Shown one piece after another: positions 23,056 through 34,106 of a stretch of DNA of 64,000 nt. The translations under genes were made by a program, and so were the position numbers. How positions within the stretch are numbered: the first letter of the stretch is position 1; every line of letters begins with the position of its first letter. Source of the stretch: Turritopsis dohrnii (taxonomy: Eukaryota; Cnidaria; Hydrozoa; Anthoathecata; Oceaniidae); NCBI GenBank assembly GCA_027922465.2, contig BQMF02000197.1:1-64000 (forward strand), in the 5' to 3' direction. Below the pieces are notes generated by a model. The model had not been told where the DNA came from. It saw only the letters and a program-made list of their open reading frames with translations, and made no database searches.

Positions 23056-23176
23056 CTTCCCCCTCCTTCAGATCTCTTGATGCATTGACACTATTGGACC
23101 AATAAACTCGGTCACCAGAAATCCAATTAGAAGAAACAACAGCTTCTTCTTTTTTGTTCCCTTCCAACAACTTTAC
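23056..23176 (-). pseudogene. displaced N-terminus of the DUF4806 gene
   Basis: A frame different from the next exon reads EEAVVSSNWISGDRVYWSN followed by RDLKEGEDA. This resembles the usual N-terminus of DUF4806 proteins (V-SSWI...YW) and would lead into SWKSYKL. A one-base slip near 23056 separates the two, so the gene may be disabled or the base miscalled. Confidence 0.5.
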
Positions 23177-23397
23177 CAATCATCACGAGGGCTGTCTGAT
23201 CTAAAATCATCATCCGTTTCATCATCCGTTATATCATCCTCCTCTTCTTCTTCTCTTTCATCATCGATGCTCAAAAGATAATTATGATTATTGCCTTCTT
23301 GAATGTTATCATTATCTTCCTCGTGTTCAGAACTACTACCTTCGTAATCCAGTAAAAATCTCTCAGTTTGTAAACTTCTGCGCCACCTACTATATCT
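23173..23397 (-). CDS. acidic Asp/Glu-rich exon-like ORF
   Basis: After a TATAG acceptor the minus strand reads RSLQTERFLLDYEG, then a strongly acidic run (DEREEEEEDD, DDETDDDF) ending RDDW and TAA at 23173. Similar acidic tails occur at the ends of transposon proteins. It could be an upstream exon of the DUF4806 gene or part of another gene. Confidence 0.4.
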   Translation of the reverse strand, partial: RYSRWRRSLQTERFLLDYEGSSSEHEEDNDNIQEGNNHNYLLSIDDEREEEEEDDITDDETDDDFRSDSPRDDW

Positions 23398-23399
23398 TG

Positions 23400-24736
23400 A
23401 AATTCTAACGATGTTTTATAAACTATTCAAGAAGTGAGAAAGCAATGTTTCTAAGTCTTCACCACGTGCGCGAACCAGAATGAACCGTGTTAGTTATTTC
23501 ACGGGGGTAAACAAAAATCATGTGATGTGTTTAAGAAACAAATTAAAACGTTGAAGGCTCTTTTCATGATTATTAAGATTTTAAATTTAAACAGATAGAA
23601 ATAAGCTTTTATTATTAAACTTTGACGACAAAATGACAATAAGAACAAGTATGTAATTAATATATTTACGCCCTGGTTAGAGTGTGTCATTTTAAATAAT
23701 GACTTTAAATTAAGCTTGTATCAAAGTAGACAATAAAAATAATGGTCATACTGTATGGAATAAATAATATGTGAACTAACATTTCGAAATTTGGTAACGA
23801 TAGGCCATGCATTTTTAAAGAAAATTTTAAACAAGGAGGCGCGTAAAGAAACTCAGCAAAATGGAGGAGAATAGAAGAAAATCGGCGGAACACAAGGTAA
23901 ATCCGAGACTTTTAATGAGTTTGGCATGAGTTTTGTGTGCGGAATTTCACTTATGTATACTGAAAGTAGCTATAGGGCAAAAAGCAAGCTCCAAGTGTTT
24001 CAGGAAAGGAAAAATGCTTGAAGAAAAACATGTTATCTATATTTTGCCTACCTTATTAATAATCCCACGTTTAGTTGTAATGATACCCAAGTATTTTTGA
24101 TGTTGTATTACTTTTACTTTCATGTAAAATAGGAAATGAGACCTAAATCGCATATTTACTGCACATAAAACAAGTTTTTTCATTGATTTGATACTCAATC
24201 AAAATCATAGAATTATTAATGTGATTATTTATATCTTTCATTTGTTGTTATTGAATATCTATGAAAAATTTTGCTGCTTCTCTGCCTTTTTTTATTTCAG
24301 GGACCATCAAAGAGTGAGGTTGCATGAAAAGAAATATTTACGCCTTGAAAACCATCATTATGGAAAAGTCAAAAAAGGCGAATAAAAAGTGTTGAAAAAT
24401 CTTGTTATATATACACAGAATATACAGAATACACAGAAGAATACACAGAATACACAGAATATACAAGAATTCAGATTTATTCCCAGTACGAAGCAATTCT
24501 GTGAAGTCTACTGTGATGTCTTTCAAATGTGATGGATGATGGCACACTCGAAAATCGAAAGTCGAAGTTTCTTACACATATATTTTGTGCAACTCTCATA
24601 GATATATTATACAATTATTATACATGTTATATATCATAAAAACTACTGTCGTTTCCCCAAGCTTTCAAGATTTCTTTTCTCCATCAGGTTTTTGTGGTAA
24701 GAACGATGATATTGAGGGAAGTCTTCAAGTGTTATA
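23400..24736. other. noncoding stretch with short AATACACAG repeat
   Basis: I see no supported gene. A short tandem run of ATACACAGA units (about 10 bp) lies at 24410-24470. Confidence 0.5.
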
Positions 24737-24741
24737 TTAAA

Positions 24742-25871
24742 GGTCAAAATACACGATCTGATTTTACATACCGTCTTCGTGTCTAATTACGGACAGCCTT
24801 GGTAATTACGGACATGATCAAAACATAATTCCAACCGTCTGTAAATTAAAAACACGGCACATCACGTACTGTCAACCAGACTGTAATAAAACAAACTTCA
24901 GAGAGAGATAATTAAATTTATTTGAACGCTAGAGAAAATTACCAATATGCAATTTAGAATTTATTTTTCTAAACTTTAAAGATTTAAAATAGACTGCGCC
25001 CTCTTGAGAATCATGCGTATTTTTATGAGCTCCGTGTGTACTATATGGTAGCCATATTTACGGATAAAAAATAATAATGGCCACCTCCGTCATGAAATAT
25101 CGACAGGTCGAAAATTTATGTTTAAAAATGAATTGAGGAATGAAAATGTTTTTAGATCATGCTTTTAGAAAGTTAATTATCATAAAACACGTCAACTAAA
25201 TAAAGTTTTTGTACGTCAATCACAGTGGGGGAGGACACTTTTTACTGAGTATTGAAATATAGGCCATTATGATTTTCATGGTCTATTATTCTTCAAGTGT
25301 TAGTGCTAATTGCTCTCTATTGGATTGCTCTGTTTCATAAAATATTTTATTCAGTTATACGTGGTGAACTTGGCAAGAACGCATGTCTATTTTCGTGACA
25401 AGAATGTTTGTTTACATTTTGATGTCCGTAATTACAAAGGCTGTCCGTAATTAGACACGAAGACGGTATATGATTTTACATACTCGTTTGACGGATGGAA
25501 AAAGTCATATATGTAATAGTAAAATACATGATCTGATTTTACGTATATGATTTATGGAAAAAGATCATATGTAACAGTAAAATACACGTAAAAAGTTTTT
25601 ATTTGATACTAATATACTCTAGGGAAATCTCAAAAAGTTCATTCAAACCTCTAGACGCACTCTGATTGGTTGAAATTTGTTTACAGCTGTAAAAAGTCAT
25701 AAATGATTTTTTAAAAAGTAGAAGACCATCCTACTTTTTAAAAGTCATATATGTTAAGTCATAAGAGCAAAAGTCGTATGATTTTTTAAAATACACGATC
25801 TGTAAAAGTCATATATGATTTTTTATATAATGTAAAATCATATATGTAAAATCAGATCGTGTATTTTGACC
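24742..25871. mobile_element. outer MITE with GGTCAAAATACACGATCTG ends
   Basis: The left end GGTCAAAATACACGATCTG (24742) is inverted exactly at the right end (25871). TTAA lies outside both ends (24737-24740 with one extra A, and 25872-25875), suggesting a TTAA target as used by piggyBac or Kolobok. The arms contain repeated CATATATG/AAAATCA blocks. It has no coding and is split by the MITE at 24771-25466. Confidence 0.72.
24771..25466. mobile_element. inner MITE with CCGTCTTCGTGTC ends, TA target
   Basis: The left end reads CCGTCTTCGTGTCTAATTAC then GGACAG; the right end is its inverse. A second inverted block, TAATTACGGACAT, lies inside. TA flanks both ends (24769-24770, 25467-25468), as in Tc1/mariner-type MITEs. 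Length is 696 bp with no coding. It is inserted 29 bp inside the left end of the outer MITE. Confidence 0.8.
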
Positions 25872-25875
25872 TTAA

Positions 25876-26560
25876 GCCTGTGTTTTCAATTCTATGGGTT
25901 TTTACCGCACTTAAAAAAAGAAAAAGTTATCTTTTTATGGTAGAAGAAAATGTTTTTCATGTTCCTCAAAGCCTTCTGATGTTTTTGCCACATACATACA
26001 CAATATCCATGATTTCACTATTTATCTTTAGTTTTCCTCTAAATCCTCCAATATCTTTCAGTGTAATGTGCAACGTAGTCCATTGTAATTAAATTGTATT
26101 ATTTTATCATTCTCTATTTTGATATTTTTTGTATTCAATTTGTAACGTTTTACTATTCATATATTCACTATTTATTATTTTTTAATTTACTGTTTATTTT
26201 TGAAGTTCTAATAAATGAAACCTTGCTATAATACATGATGTGTCTTTTTTTAATGATTTTGTGTATATTTTTTTAGTAACGGCCCCAAAACAAAAACATG
26301 CTTTCCCCTGTATTTTTCTCCTTTAACATTTCCTCGTGATTGTTCCTCATGAAAAACTTTTCATTATTCTGAAAGTACTGAAACATTCTTAGAAAATCTT
26401 TCAAGAGTAAAATAATTGCCTAATAAAATGATTGCCTAAATTGCTCAACTACACGAAACAATGGTACCTTAAGGGGATTAATTTTCGCTATTAATTCAAA
26501 AATTCGCGAAACTTGCGAAATTTAACTCCGTAGTTCGGAAGAACCATGAAGTGAGGTTAC
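25876..26560. other. AT-rich, no gene seen
   Basis: Low-complexity T-rich sequence. A GCGAAA-type motif cluster lies near 26480-26520, like that at 41520-41670. Confidence 0.5.
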
Positions 26561-26735
26561 GAAGTCGTCATAACCATGACCTTCAGGTCATACGTAAGTC
26601 ATCATTTCGCCGCCTTTCTGACGTCATATTGAATGACTTCCAATGACGTCATGAAAAAGTCATAGGGATGTCATATGACTTCATGACCAAATTAAGACGT
26701 TATTGAGACGTCATAATGACGTCATGTGTTTGGTG
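26560..26735. repeat. right TGACGTCA (CRE-like) cluster
   Basis: Several TGACGTCA/GACGTCAT palindromes and AGTCAT half-sites end at ATGTGTTTGGTGGGCAT. Inverted, this resembles 20325-20360 and is the proposed right end of the 6.4-kb element. Confidence 0.6.
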
Positions 26736-27175
26736 GGCATTCTTTCATAAGAATCTTCATTTTTCCAAGAGATCTAACAGCCGCAACATTGTACTTCGCT
26801 GAGAAAGCCGGCACCATAAAACTTCTCAAAGCACGTTTTAATGGTTTTTCACGGAGACAGTGAAACATTTGATTCCATTTCCATCGATTCCATTTCTATC
26901 GTTCTATCAAATACCAACAAACAATCTTGACAAACGGAACACTTTTTCTCTTATACGATTCACTTTATTACAGACTTTTATTTTATTGTGACAAATCTTG
27001 CAAGGCAATGGTATTGTTTGACCGGATTTAAATATTTCGGTGAGACGATTATAATACCGTACTTGATGTGACTTAAAATATTTCACGACGTTCTCAGGAA
27101 CATAAGGGTGAGTGTCAGCAAAATGGCGATCTACCTTGTCTCCGATGTATGTGCAGCCCATAAATGGGCATGATA
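26725..27175 (-). pseudogene. C2H2-finger protein relic
   Basis: The minus strand reads ISCPFMGCTYIGDKVDRHF then DTH (C-x4-C...H-x4-H finger), YFKSHQVRYYNRL, and a second Cys pair in LPCKICHNKIKVC, to a stop at 26907. After the stop another frame continues with FHCLREKPLKRALRSFMVP and AAVRSLGKMKILMKEC. The type of protein is not recognised. A transposon or retroelement zinc-finger protein is likely, since RLE retrotransposon remains follow. Confidence 0.4.
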
Positions 27176-27404
27176 TTAAGTACCTTTTCTTCTAATTTCG
27201 AAACTTTTGCTTACTTGCATAAAAATTGCGATCCCCAGAGTAAGGCATGTTTCTTTAGCGACATCAAATAACTTTCGAAAAAATGATAAAACAGTTATAA
27301 ACAAGAAGCCGCTCGACTGCAAAACTGGGAGAAACAGACCAGATAAAAAATAAGTTTGAGCATGTGATACTAATAGCAAATAGTATCATTTATTATCATC
27401 AGGA

Positions 27405-29289
27405 TGATATTCAGGAGGCCGCAGGACCACTCCAAACTGCGACAGGACTTCAATCCGGTGCAGAAGCAGCTATACACTCAATGAAACGCATTTTCGAGAG
27501 CGATGAGACAGATGCTGTAATACTTGTCGACGCTTCTAACGCATTTAATTCACTAAATCGGCGGGCAGCACTTCATAACGTTCAAATCGTATGTCTACAA
27601 ATAGCAACCATCCTCATTAACACTTACCGGAAACCAGCCCGACTGATTATTTTGAACAGCGATGATATTCTTTCCTTAGAGGGGACAACCCAAGGAGACA
27701 ACCTGGCAATGGCGTTTTATGCTTTGGGAACCGCTCCGTTCATTAACTTTGTTCGGATTTTCTCTCCAGGTGTCATTCTTGTATGTCTAGCTGACGATAT
27801 CGCAGGTGCTGGAAAGCTAAAGAAATTACGTGAATGGTGAGACACTGTTATTGCAGAAGGTAGCAAAGTAGGATATTTTGTTAGCGCGATAAAAAGCTGG
27901 CTTATTCTGAAGGATGCGTCTCTGCTCCCAGAAGCTGAACGTTTATTTTCAGGCACCGGAATTCAGATAACCACAGAAGGACAGCGACATCTTGGTGCAG
28001 CAATTTGAAGCAATTCCTTTCGAACAAAGTATGCTGCAGATAAGGTAGAGACCTGGTGCGATGAAATGCGGAGATTGTCCAACTTCGCAAAGTCACAGCC
28101 ACATGCCGCCTACGCTGCATTCACGCATGGTGTTCTGAGCAAGTACACGTATTTTATGCACACCATCCCTGGTATGGTCCAGTACCTCAAGCCGCTCGAC
28201 GATGTAATTTTACAAGATTTTCTACCGGTTTTGCTAGATTCTATAGTGACAGAGAACGATCGGACAATCTACTCTCTTCCGATTCGAAATGGTGGTTTCG
28301 GTATTCCAATCCTGTCCGAAATTTCTGATACACAGTACCAGGCATCAAAAGCGATTACACTACCACTCGTCACCGTCATGATCACACAGGGTCAAACAAT
28401 TCCGGACAAGCATGAAATAAATCAAATCAAGAGAAATATCATCAGAAATCGTGATCATTCCATCGCGGAAAAAGTAAAGGACGTTGAGCAGGGACAGACT
28501 CCAAAAGTTACCAAGGCCCTACACGATGCCCAGATGCCTGGCGCATCTTCGTGGCTAAGTGTTTTGCCTATTGCGGAGTTTGGCTTTGCTCTCAACAAAT
28601 GAGAATTCCGCGATGCAATTAACCTGAGATACGCTAGAGAATTAAAAGGACTGCCATCAAAATGCCCCTGTGGACAGAAATATGATGTAACACACGCATT
28701 GAATTGTAAAAAAGGAGGCTTTGTAACAATTATGCACAACAACATCCGTGATTTTGAAGCCGGTCTCCTTTCAAAAATCGCTAACGACGTGGAAATCGAG
28801 CCACCACTACAACCAGTCGACGGTGAAATTATTAATGGTTTGGTAGGTGAAGCAGCACGACCTGATATAGGAGCTAGGGGTGTGTGGCGAGATGGACAGA
28901 ATGCATTCTTTGACGTTCGAGTTACGAACTCACACTCAGCCTAGCAGTGTCAACAAGCTACCTCTAAAGTATTGAGGAAACATGAACTCGAAAAGAAAAG
29001 GCAGTACAACCACCGCATTATGAACATAGAGCACGGCACATTTACTCCATTGGTTTTTTCTGTTTCCGGAGTAATGAACAAGGAGTGCTCTATGTTTCAT
29101 AATCATGTGGCGGAAAAGCTTGCAAATAAGACTGGCGAAAGGTTTGAAAAGATAATTTCCACCTTAAGGTGCAAATTGTCCTTTCTTATTCTCAAGTCAG
29201 CCTTGATGTGCATACGTGGCAGTCGAAGTCACTGCTTGAAAAATATTGATGAGTTTGAGGTTGTTTCAAGTGTGTCAGGCTTAGAGTAA
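27405..29289 (+). pseudogene. RLE-type non-LTR retrotransposon RT-endonuclease, 5' truncated
   Basis: One frame runs the whole length with no frameshift but four stops: TGA 27838, TGA 28006, TGA 28600, TAG 28942. RT motifs are DAVILVDASNAFNSLNR (first catalytic Asp), LEGTTQGDNLAMAFYALG and LADDIAGAG (catalytic DD). Downstream, CPCGQKYDVTHALNC is a CCHC-like knuckle, followed by RPDIGARGVWR and AFFDVRVTN, a PD-D-x-R endonuclease-like centre, then RIMNIEHGTFTPLVFS. The CCHC plus restriction-like nuclease arrangement points to the RLE group (R2/R4/Dong-like); this is a family inference. The 5' end is cut at about 27405. Confidence 0.75.
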
Positions 29290-29460
29290 GAAATAGGAAT
29301 GTATCTAGGTAGGCCCCTGAAAGAGGTCGTGTTTCTTTCTCTGTTAATGTTTTTAGGAAAGAGTGTTTTTATTTATCTGTTTTTATCAAATTGTAAATTT
29401 ATAAATGATTTTATTACTTATTGTAACCTTAAATAAACAATACAGTTTGATTAAAAAAAA
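29290..29460 (+). other. 3' tail of the RLE retrotransposon
   Basis: A short noncoding tail has AATAAA at about 29431 and ends in a short A run near 29459. The poly(A)-like end is consistent with target-primed reverse transcription. Confidence 0.5.
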
Positions 29461-29582
29461 CTTTTCTGCTTTATTATCATCATTTCATATAACTGATTAT
29501 TTTGCATATTTACCGATAAAACAAACCAGACAATGTCACACTAATAAATAAATAACAAAATCTACGTAGTTTTTTAGAGTTT

Positions 29583-30350
29583 TCAATTTGAAAGGAGTTC
29601 CTGAAAAAGTTTAATTTTTTCATCATCAAGTGAGGGAGTGTTTTTCGAAGCTTTTGCAGGTGCTGGAGACAGAAGGATTGTGATAAGATTGATGTTTTCC
29701 TGGAGGCAAATGTTGTGTAGGTCCTGTATAATGGAATATGATCGATCTACTTTTGGTGTGTTCAGGATTGATAGAAGATACGCTGAGGTGGACTTGTTCT
29801 TCATTAAGAGACGCAGAAGGTTTATTTTCGGTAAGCAAGGAAGCGTTTGATGGTGTTGACATTCAGAAGTTCGTGTATAGGTCATTCCTGCATTGTTTCG
29901 AGAGACCCAAGAGTGATTTGAAACCTGAGCGGAATTGTCGGTTGAGGTAATTTGTCAGCGTTGTGTTGATATTCACTATCTCCAATCTGTAAAAGGATTT
30001 AGGTACGACTATTGTTTTAAAGATTGATGTGAGGGTGTGAGGGTGCATTTTTCTGATGCCACAAGAGACAAGAGATGATGTTGTTGCCCATAGTTCTGCT
30101 AACCAGGAGTCGAAATGTCTCTTCAGTGTGATTTTATTTTTCCTTTTTGTGCCCCATAGAAAACCAAGATGTTTTAATTCTCTGCTGGAGGTTTGATGTC
30201 GTTGCTGTTCAAGGATATCTCGATGTCGGAGAAGGAGGGTTTGCCGGAAACGATAAACTGTGTCTTGGCAGCATTGAATTTCAGGCCATTTTTGCGGCCA
30301 AAGCCTTCACAGTGGTCGATCGTGATCTGTAGGTGTTTCATATTAACCCA
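29583..30350 (-). pseudogene. LINE reverse-transcriptase 3' fragment, frameshifted
   Basis: Reading leftward: HLQITIDHCEGFGRKNGL, FNAAKTQFIVSG, then GIRKMHPHTLTSIFKTIVVP, FKSLLGLSKQCRNDLYTNF, and a Ser-rich tail. These match the region after the catalytic FADD of CR1/jockey-like RTs, which is missing here. Frames change near 30170 and 29865. It is a 5'-truncated insert in the opposite orientation to the RLE element. Confidence 0.68.
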
Positions 30351-31232
30351 ATGTATATCTATAAAAGCTGACTTCTTCATAAGGTATATTAATAAGGGAA
30401 TGAAGAAACTGTCTTTCAGAAAAAACTCATTGACTTCCGAAGCTTCCTTGTTCAGAATAAATCTGTTTACATCTACTCGATTTACCACTTTAGGAATTAA
30501 ATTATTCCAGAGCTTTTATCATACTAATCGAGAACAAGCATGGACCCACAATATATTGCAAACGCCGCAAATGATCAGAACTTAAGCGGGACAGAATGCA
30601 AAGAAAATTACAGTCGCAATCATTCTGGAACTAGAGCAAAACCCCACACACGGACTGGATTCAGAAACTGGGATTTCTCCCAGTTAAAAATTACTCAAAG
30701 ACAGAACAAATTGGAGCAAAACCTAGCTTCCCGTTCCTTTTTAATGCCCTGACAGTACTGGGGCCAAGGAGATGCTAACTACGAAAAGGACCTTGGAGAT
30801 AAATGATGTATTGTCTAAGATAAAAGGTGTGGAATTATTTATGTCATGCATAACGTTTACAACCAGCCATGCCGAAGTGGGCGCAACAACAACGTAAATG
30901 TTGGCATTACGTGTTTAGTTGGTGGATTTCATTTGACAGGATTGTCGTTATGGTAATTTCTTAATCGTTTATGATCATGAACTGCAATAAATTAAATATC
31001 GATTATTTCAATAGGCACATTATTCTGTTGACTTTAAAGCCTGAAGTTATATCATGAGAAATGGATTTGATCTTGTGGTTCCCGTAAAATTTCAATGAAA
31101 AGGAAACTAGCTCAGATACTGCATGTAAAAAAATAACGAAAAAGAATGCTCAATATTTTTTGCTTTACACCTGATGTGGATGATTTTATTGATAAAAAGA
31201 AGATTGATAAAAAGTTCCTGCTTTTTACGAGG
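30351..31232. other. no supported gene
   Basis: Open frames exist on both strands, but none has a recognisable domain. Part (30390-30540) may be LINE-derived, but the reading is ambiguous. Confidence 0.4.
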
Positions 31233-31404
31233 CCTTTTCAGAAAATACGTCACAGCAGATATAGCCTCGTTTTCAAACCATATAATAATAGCATTTGTGT
31301 CGTGTTTGAAAAAAAAATGATACCTGAGGGTAAAATGTTACATGAACTTTTTTTTAAAATATCAGAAACGAGGCAAGATCTGCAGTGACGTAATTTCTGA
31401 AAAG
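31233..31404. repeat. foldback repeat, 40-bp arms
   Basis: Left arm 31233-31274 starts CTTTTCAGAAAATACGTCAC after one C. Right arm 31365-31404 is its inverse with about four mismatches. The loop is about 90 bp. It looks like a small MITE or hairpin remnant. Confidence 0.65.
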
Positions 31405-31706
31405 ATCTATTGTCGATATACTCAAATAATGTTGCATTTATTATGGGTAACTTTAATAAGCGCCGCAATGGAGGGCGGCACTTATTTCAATTTCGTCAAT
31501 TTCTTAAATGCGACAGTTATTGGGGGGCGACGCTAAATAGAGGGAAATATGGTATCTTAATAGTGAATCTAATAGTCTGTTTTAAAAAAATTCTGAAAAA
31601 CTTCATTAAATACTAGCCAGCAATGAGTTGTATTTCCTAATAATCAACACTGTATAAACTTTCATTTTTATTTCTCATGGAGTTCGTTTTGGTTCAGTTT
31701 CAACCA

Positions 31707-33258
31707 TCAAAATATAGAACATATTTGCGAGAGCCGTTCAAGCATTTTTATGTTGTGACGAATTTTTTCCAGCGATTGTTTTATCGTTCGTTCGGCAATC
31801 GGCACTGGATGCTTGGATAGGAATTCCTAGAAAGAAAATCAGTTTGACGGATTTTCCATAGGCAAAATTTTTAATTTTATGTGTTTTTCCAGATCGGGAA
31901 ACGTACAAGACTTTTTCTTTCAATGTTCGATAGAACAAAGCATGGCCTCAATATCCCAGGTTAAAAGTTTCCACCACAAAAAATGGCATCTTCAATGCAC
32001 TCGATGGACTACAACTTCGAAAAATACAAATTATGAAATGTGACATATTAAAACGAATTCACAAAAATATTGAACAAATATTAAAAAAAAAAATAGACAG
32101 CCCTCTCTTCATTATTTACGTTATTGAAGAGCGACTAACCTTGGCATCGTTGTATTCTTCTTCTGTGGCGAAGCTTGCCAGGGCGTACTAGAAGATGAAT
32201 AAAGCAACGTATGAATGACGCAATTCTCAAGTTGCTGACAAGAAGTTCTTAACGAAGACTTACTTTGATTAGATTAGATCTGGCCGCATCTCCCGCACAT
32301 CGCTTTTGATACGTATCCCAGTTTTCTTTGATAAAGTTCCATGTGTCAGTGCAACCAGGATGGCTGTACAAAGATCAGTAGAAAATGAAAACAAGCAAAG
32401 TTTTTTATTCATTTGAAAACATAACAAAAAACATATCAACAACCAACCTAGCAAGACCAAGTAAAGTGATGATCGTATCTTGGTCACGCACATCATCCTA
32501 CATAGTTCAAAGAATATATAATAGAAAAAGGAGAACGTGTGGCCAATGCCAAAGGAAAACATTAGTTGAGTCATTATAATTGAATAAGTCTGAGTTTATC
32601 ATGTTATGAACAAACGAATTTATTTTGTCAGCTGTCATCGACTCACAAGTATTTCACTAGTAATTCTTGATATTTTATCGTCATAATCGCCAGGTCTGAA
32701 CCAGGCCTTATCATGTAGCTATATAACAACAAAAAGTGAAGGCCATGATTTATTATTTCAAATGTTTCACAAGCCTATGAAGAATGATGATGGATAATTT
32801 AATGTAATAAAATTTAATATATAATTTGATATAATAAAAGAAGTCAATTAGAAAATAAAAAAAAATAAAAAATAGCCAATCCAAACAGGAAAAACAACAA
32901 CAACAAAAACAAATACAAGAAACAGACAAAATGACATGGAAACGTGTGAAATCATACAGAGATAGAAAATTCCAGGACTTCTCTTCTCAATTCAGCCTCG
33001 TGAAACCGACCCATTTCAGTCAGAGGTCTTTGCTTCTCATCGACAATATCGCTATTTGAATACAACACTTTCATCTGTTGCAACGTTTGTCGGTCACCAT
33101 GTGTGCATACTGTTGCATAAACTTGATGTCAACATCAATTTCTGCTACTCCCTCGACGTGATCTTCGAAACGTTTTCGATACGTTTTTACGTCATCACTA
33201 CCACACATCGTTCCAAGTAACTTGTAAATAGTATCTCGAATGATACTGTTTAATTGCC
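31707..33258 (-). pseudogene. NPEPPS-like: puromycin-sensitive aminopeptidase (M1) C-terminal exons
   Basis: Minus-strand exons, 5' to 3': 32958-33258, 32448-32497, 32274-32363, 32140-32187, 31707-31826 (stop). All are GT-AG with matching phases. The peptide follows the ERAP1_C-like domain of NPEPPS: RRFEDHVEG-like KRFEDHVEGVAEID; THGDRQTLQQMKVLY; LRREVLEFSIS; DDVRDQDTIITLLGLA; WNFIKENWDTYQKR; ASFATEEEYNDAK; HPVPIAERTIKQSLEKI. The zinc-binding HEXXH exons are not in the window's nearby sequence. A frameshift near 33122 breaks the 5'-most exon, so this is a truncated or degenerate host gene copy. It is the only clear host-type gene here. Confidence 0.8.
32647..32718 (-). other. possible extra exon within the aminopeptidase gene
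   Basis: A 72-nt open segment with AG and GTGAG borders reads LHDKAWFRPGDYDDK. Including it would insert 24 residues between FSIS and DDVRDQD, where NPEPPS proteins have none; exons on either side join in phase without it. It is either a cryptic or alternative exon or chance. Confidence 0.3.
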
Positions 33259-33259
33259 C

Positions 33260-33826
33260 TAAAGAACATCACGAAAGGAGGAAAGTCAATATATCAACGT
33301 CTGCTGTATATACCAAGGTACTTGACCAATCTGAGAAGAAAAAAATCGTGAAATCGTTAAAAACTTAATGAGCTTTTCCATACTTATCTTTCGATTTTCT
33401 CTTCTTCTACTTTTGTATTTCCTACAAAAATTACATTACGAGAAAGACCAAAAGATACGGATTCCATCGATATAAAATTTATAAAAATTAATTGGATATT
33501 TCCTTCAAAAATTGCGCTGATATTTTTGAATCCAATATTATGAAACACACTGTATCTACCATCACATGATTCCAAAACGAGTATTCATTTTTGTAGAATC
33601 GATCCAGTCCCTGTTGATCCGAGACAGATTGTGAAAATGTTAAAAAAAAATCCAACAGCTTGGATTGGCCTGGATAAAAAGAATACCATTCTACGCATGT
33701 GCAGAACAAAAATCCGATCTGATCCGTAGAAGTGAAACCCCAGCTTTAGGCTCGTGTTTTTCTTGGTTGCTATGACATTCTTAGGGCATTTCCTCTTTTC
33801 TTTTGCCTCATACTCCATTTTCAAAA
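33260..33826. other. no supported gene
   Basis: Minus-strand ORFs here have no recognisable domain, and I cannot tie them to the aminopeptidase. Confidence 0.4.
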
Positions 33827-34106
33827 TGTCGCTAAACATGGAGACAAAAGGTATTCCTACCAAATTTCCTAGCAATTGGAGAGGGGAAAGCCTTTGGAAG
33901 AGGTAGATGTCAATTTACGTTTGTCAACATTCAAGCCCCTTCACAAGGTAGAAATAGATAGCTACCACAGTTTTTACCCGAGGAATCCATTTTTGTTCAG
34001 TCATAATCCTTTTGACCGGGAAAATAAATCAACGAGAATTTATCAGTCTATTCGCGAAACTGAATCCAAAAAATTTCGCAAGTTTTTGGACTCTCGCAAA
34101 AATTAA
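33827..34106 (+). CDS. hypothetical ORF, possibly frameshifted
   Basis: An ATG at 33827 gives MSLNMETKGIPTKFPSNWRG and stops at 33905. An overlapping frame from about 33876 reads EEVDVNLRLSTFKPLHK to FLDSRKN. Composition (Arg/Lys/Ser rich, NPFLFSHNPFDREN) looks protein-like, but I recognise no family. Confidence 0.3.

Larger units (their letters stand above)
20325..26735. mobile_element. putative large element with TGACGTCA-rich inverted ends
   Basis: The left end (20325-20580) reads CCCACCCAACACAATGACG and the right end, inverted, reads CCCACCAAACACATGACG. Both continue into many TGACGTCA/GACGTC palindromes. This suggests imperfect TIRs enclosing 6.4 kb with a DUF4806 gene and two nested MITEs. 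No transposase is visible. The TIR match is short, so two unrelated copies of a small repeat are also possible. Confidence 0.45.

Noticed and set aside
23861..24327. Possible two-exon gene (ATG at 23861, donor at 23897, acceptor at 24300) giving MEENRRKSAEHK then GPSKSEVA
   Set aside because: Splice sites look fair, but the product is only 20 residues with no known domain; too short to support.
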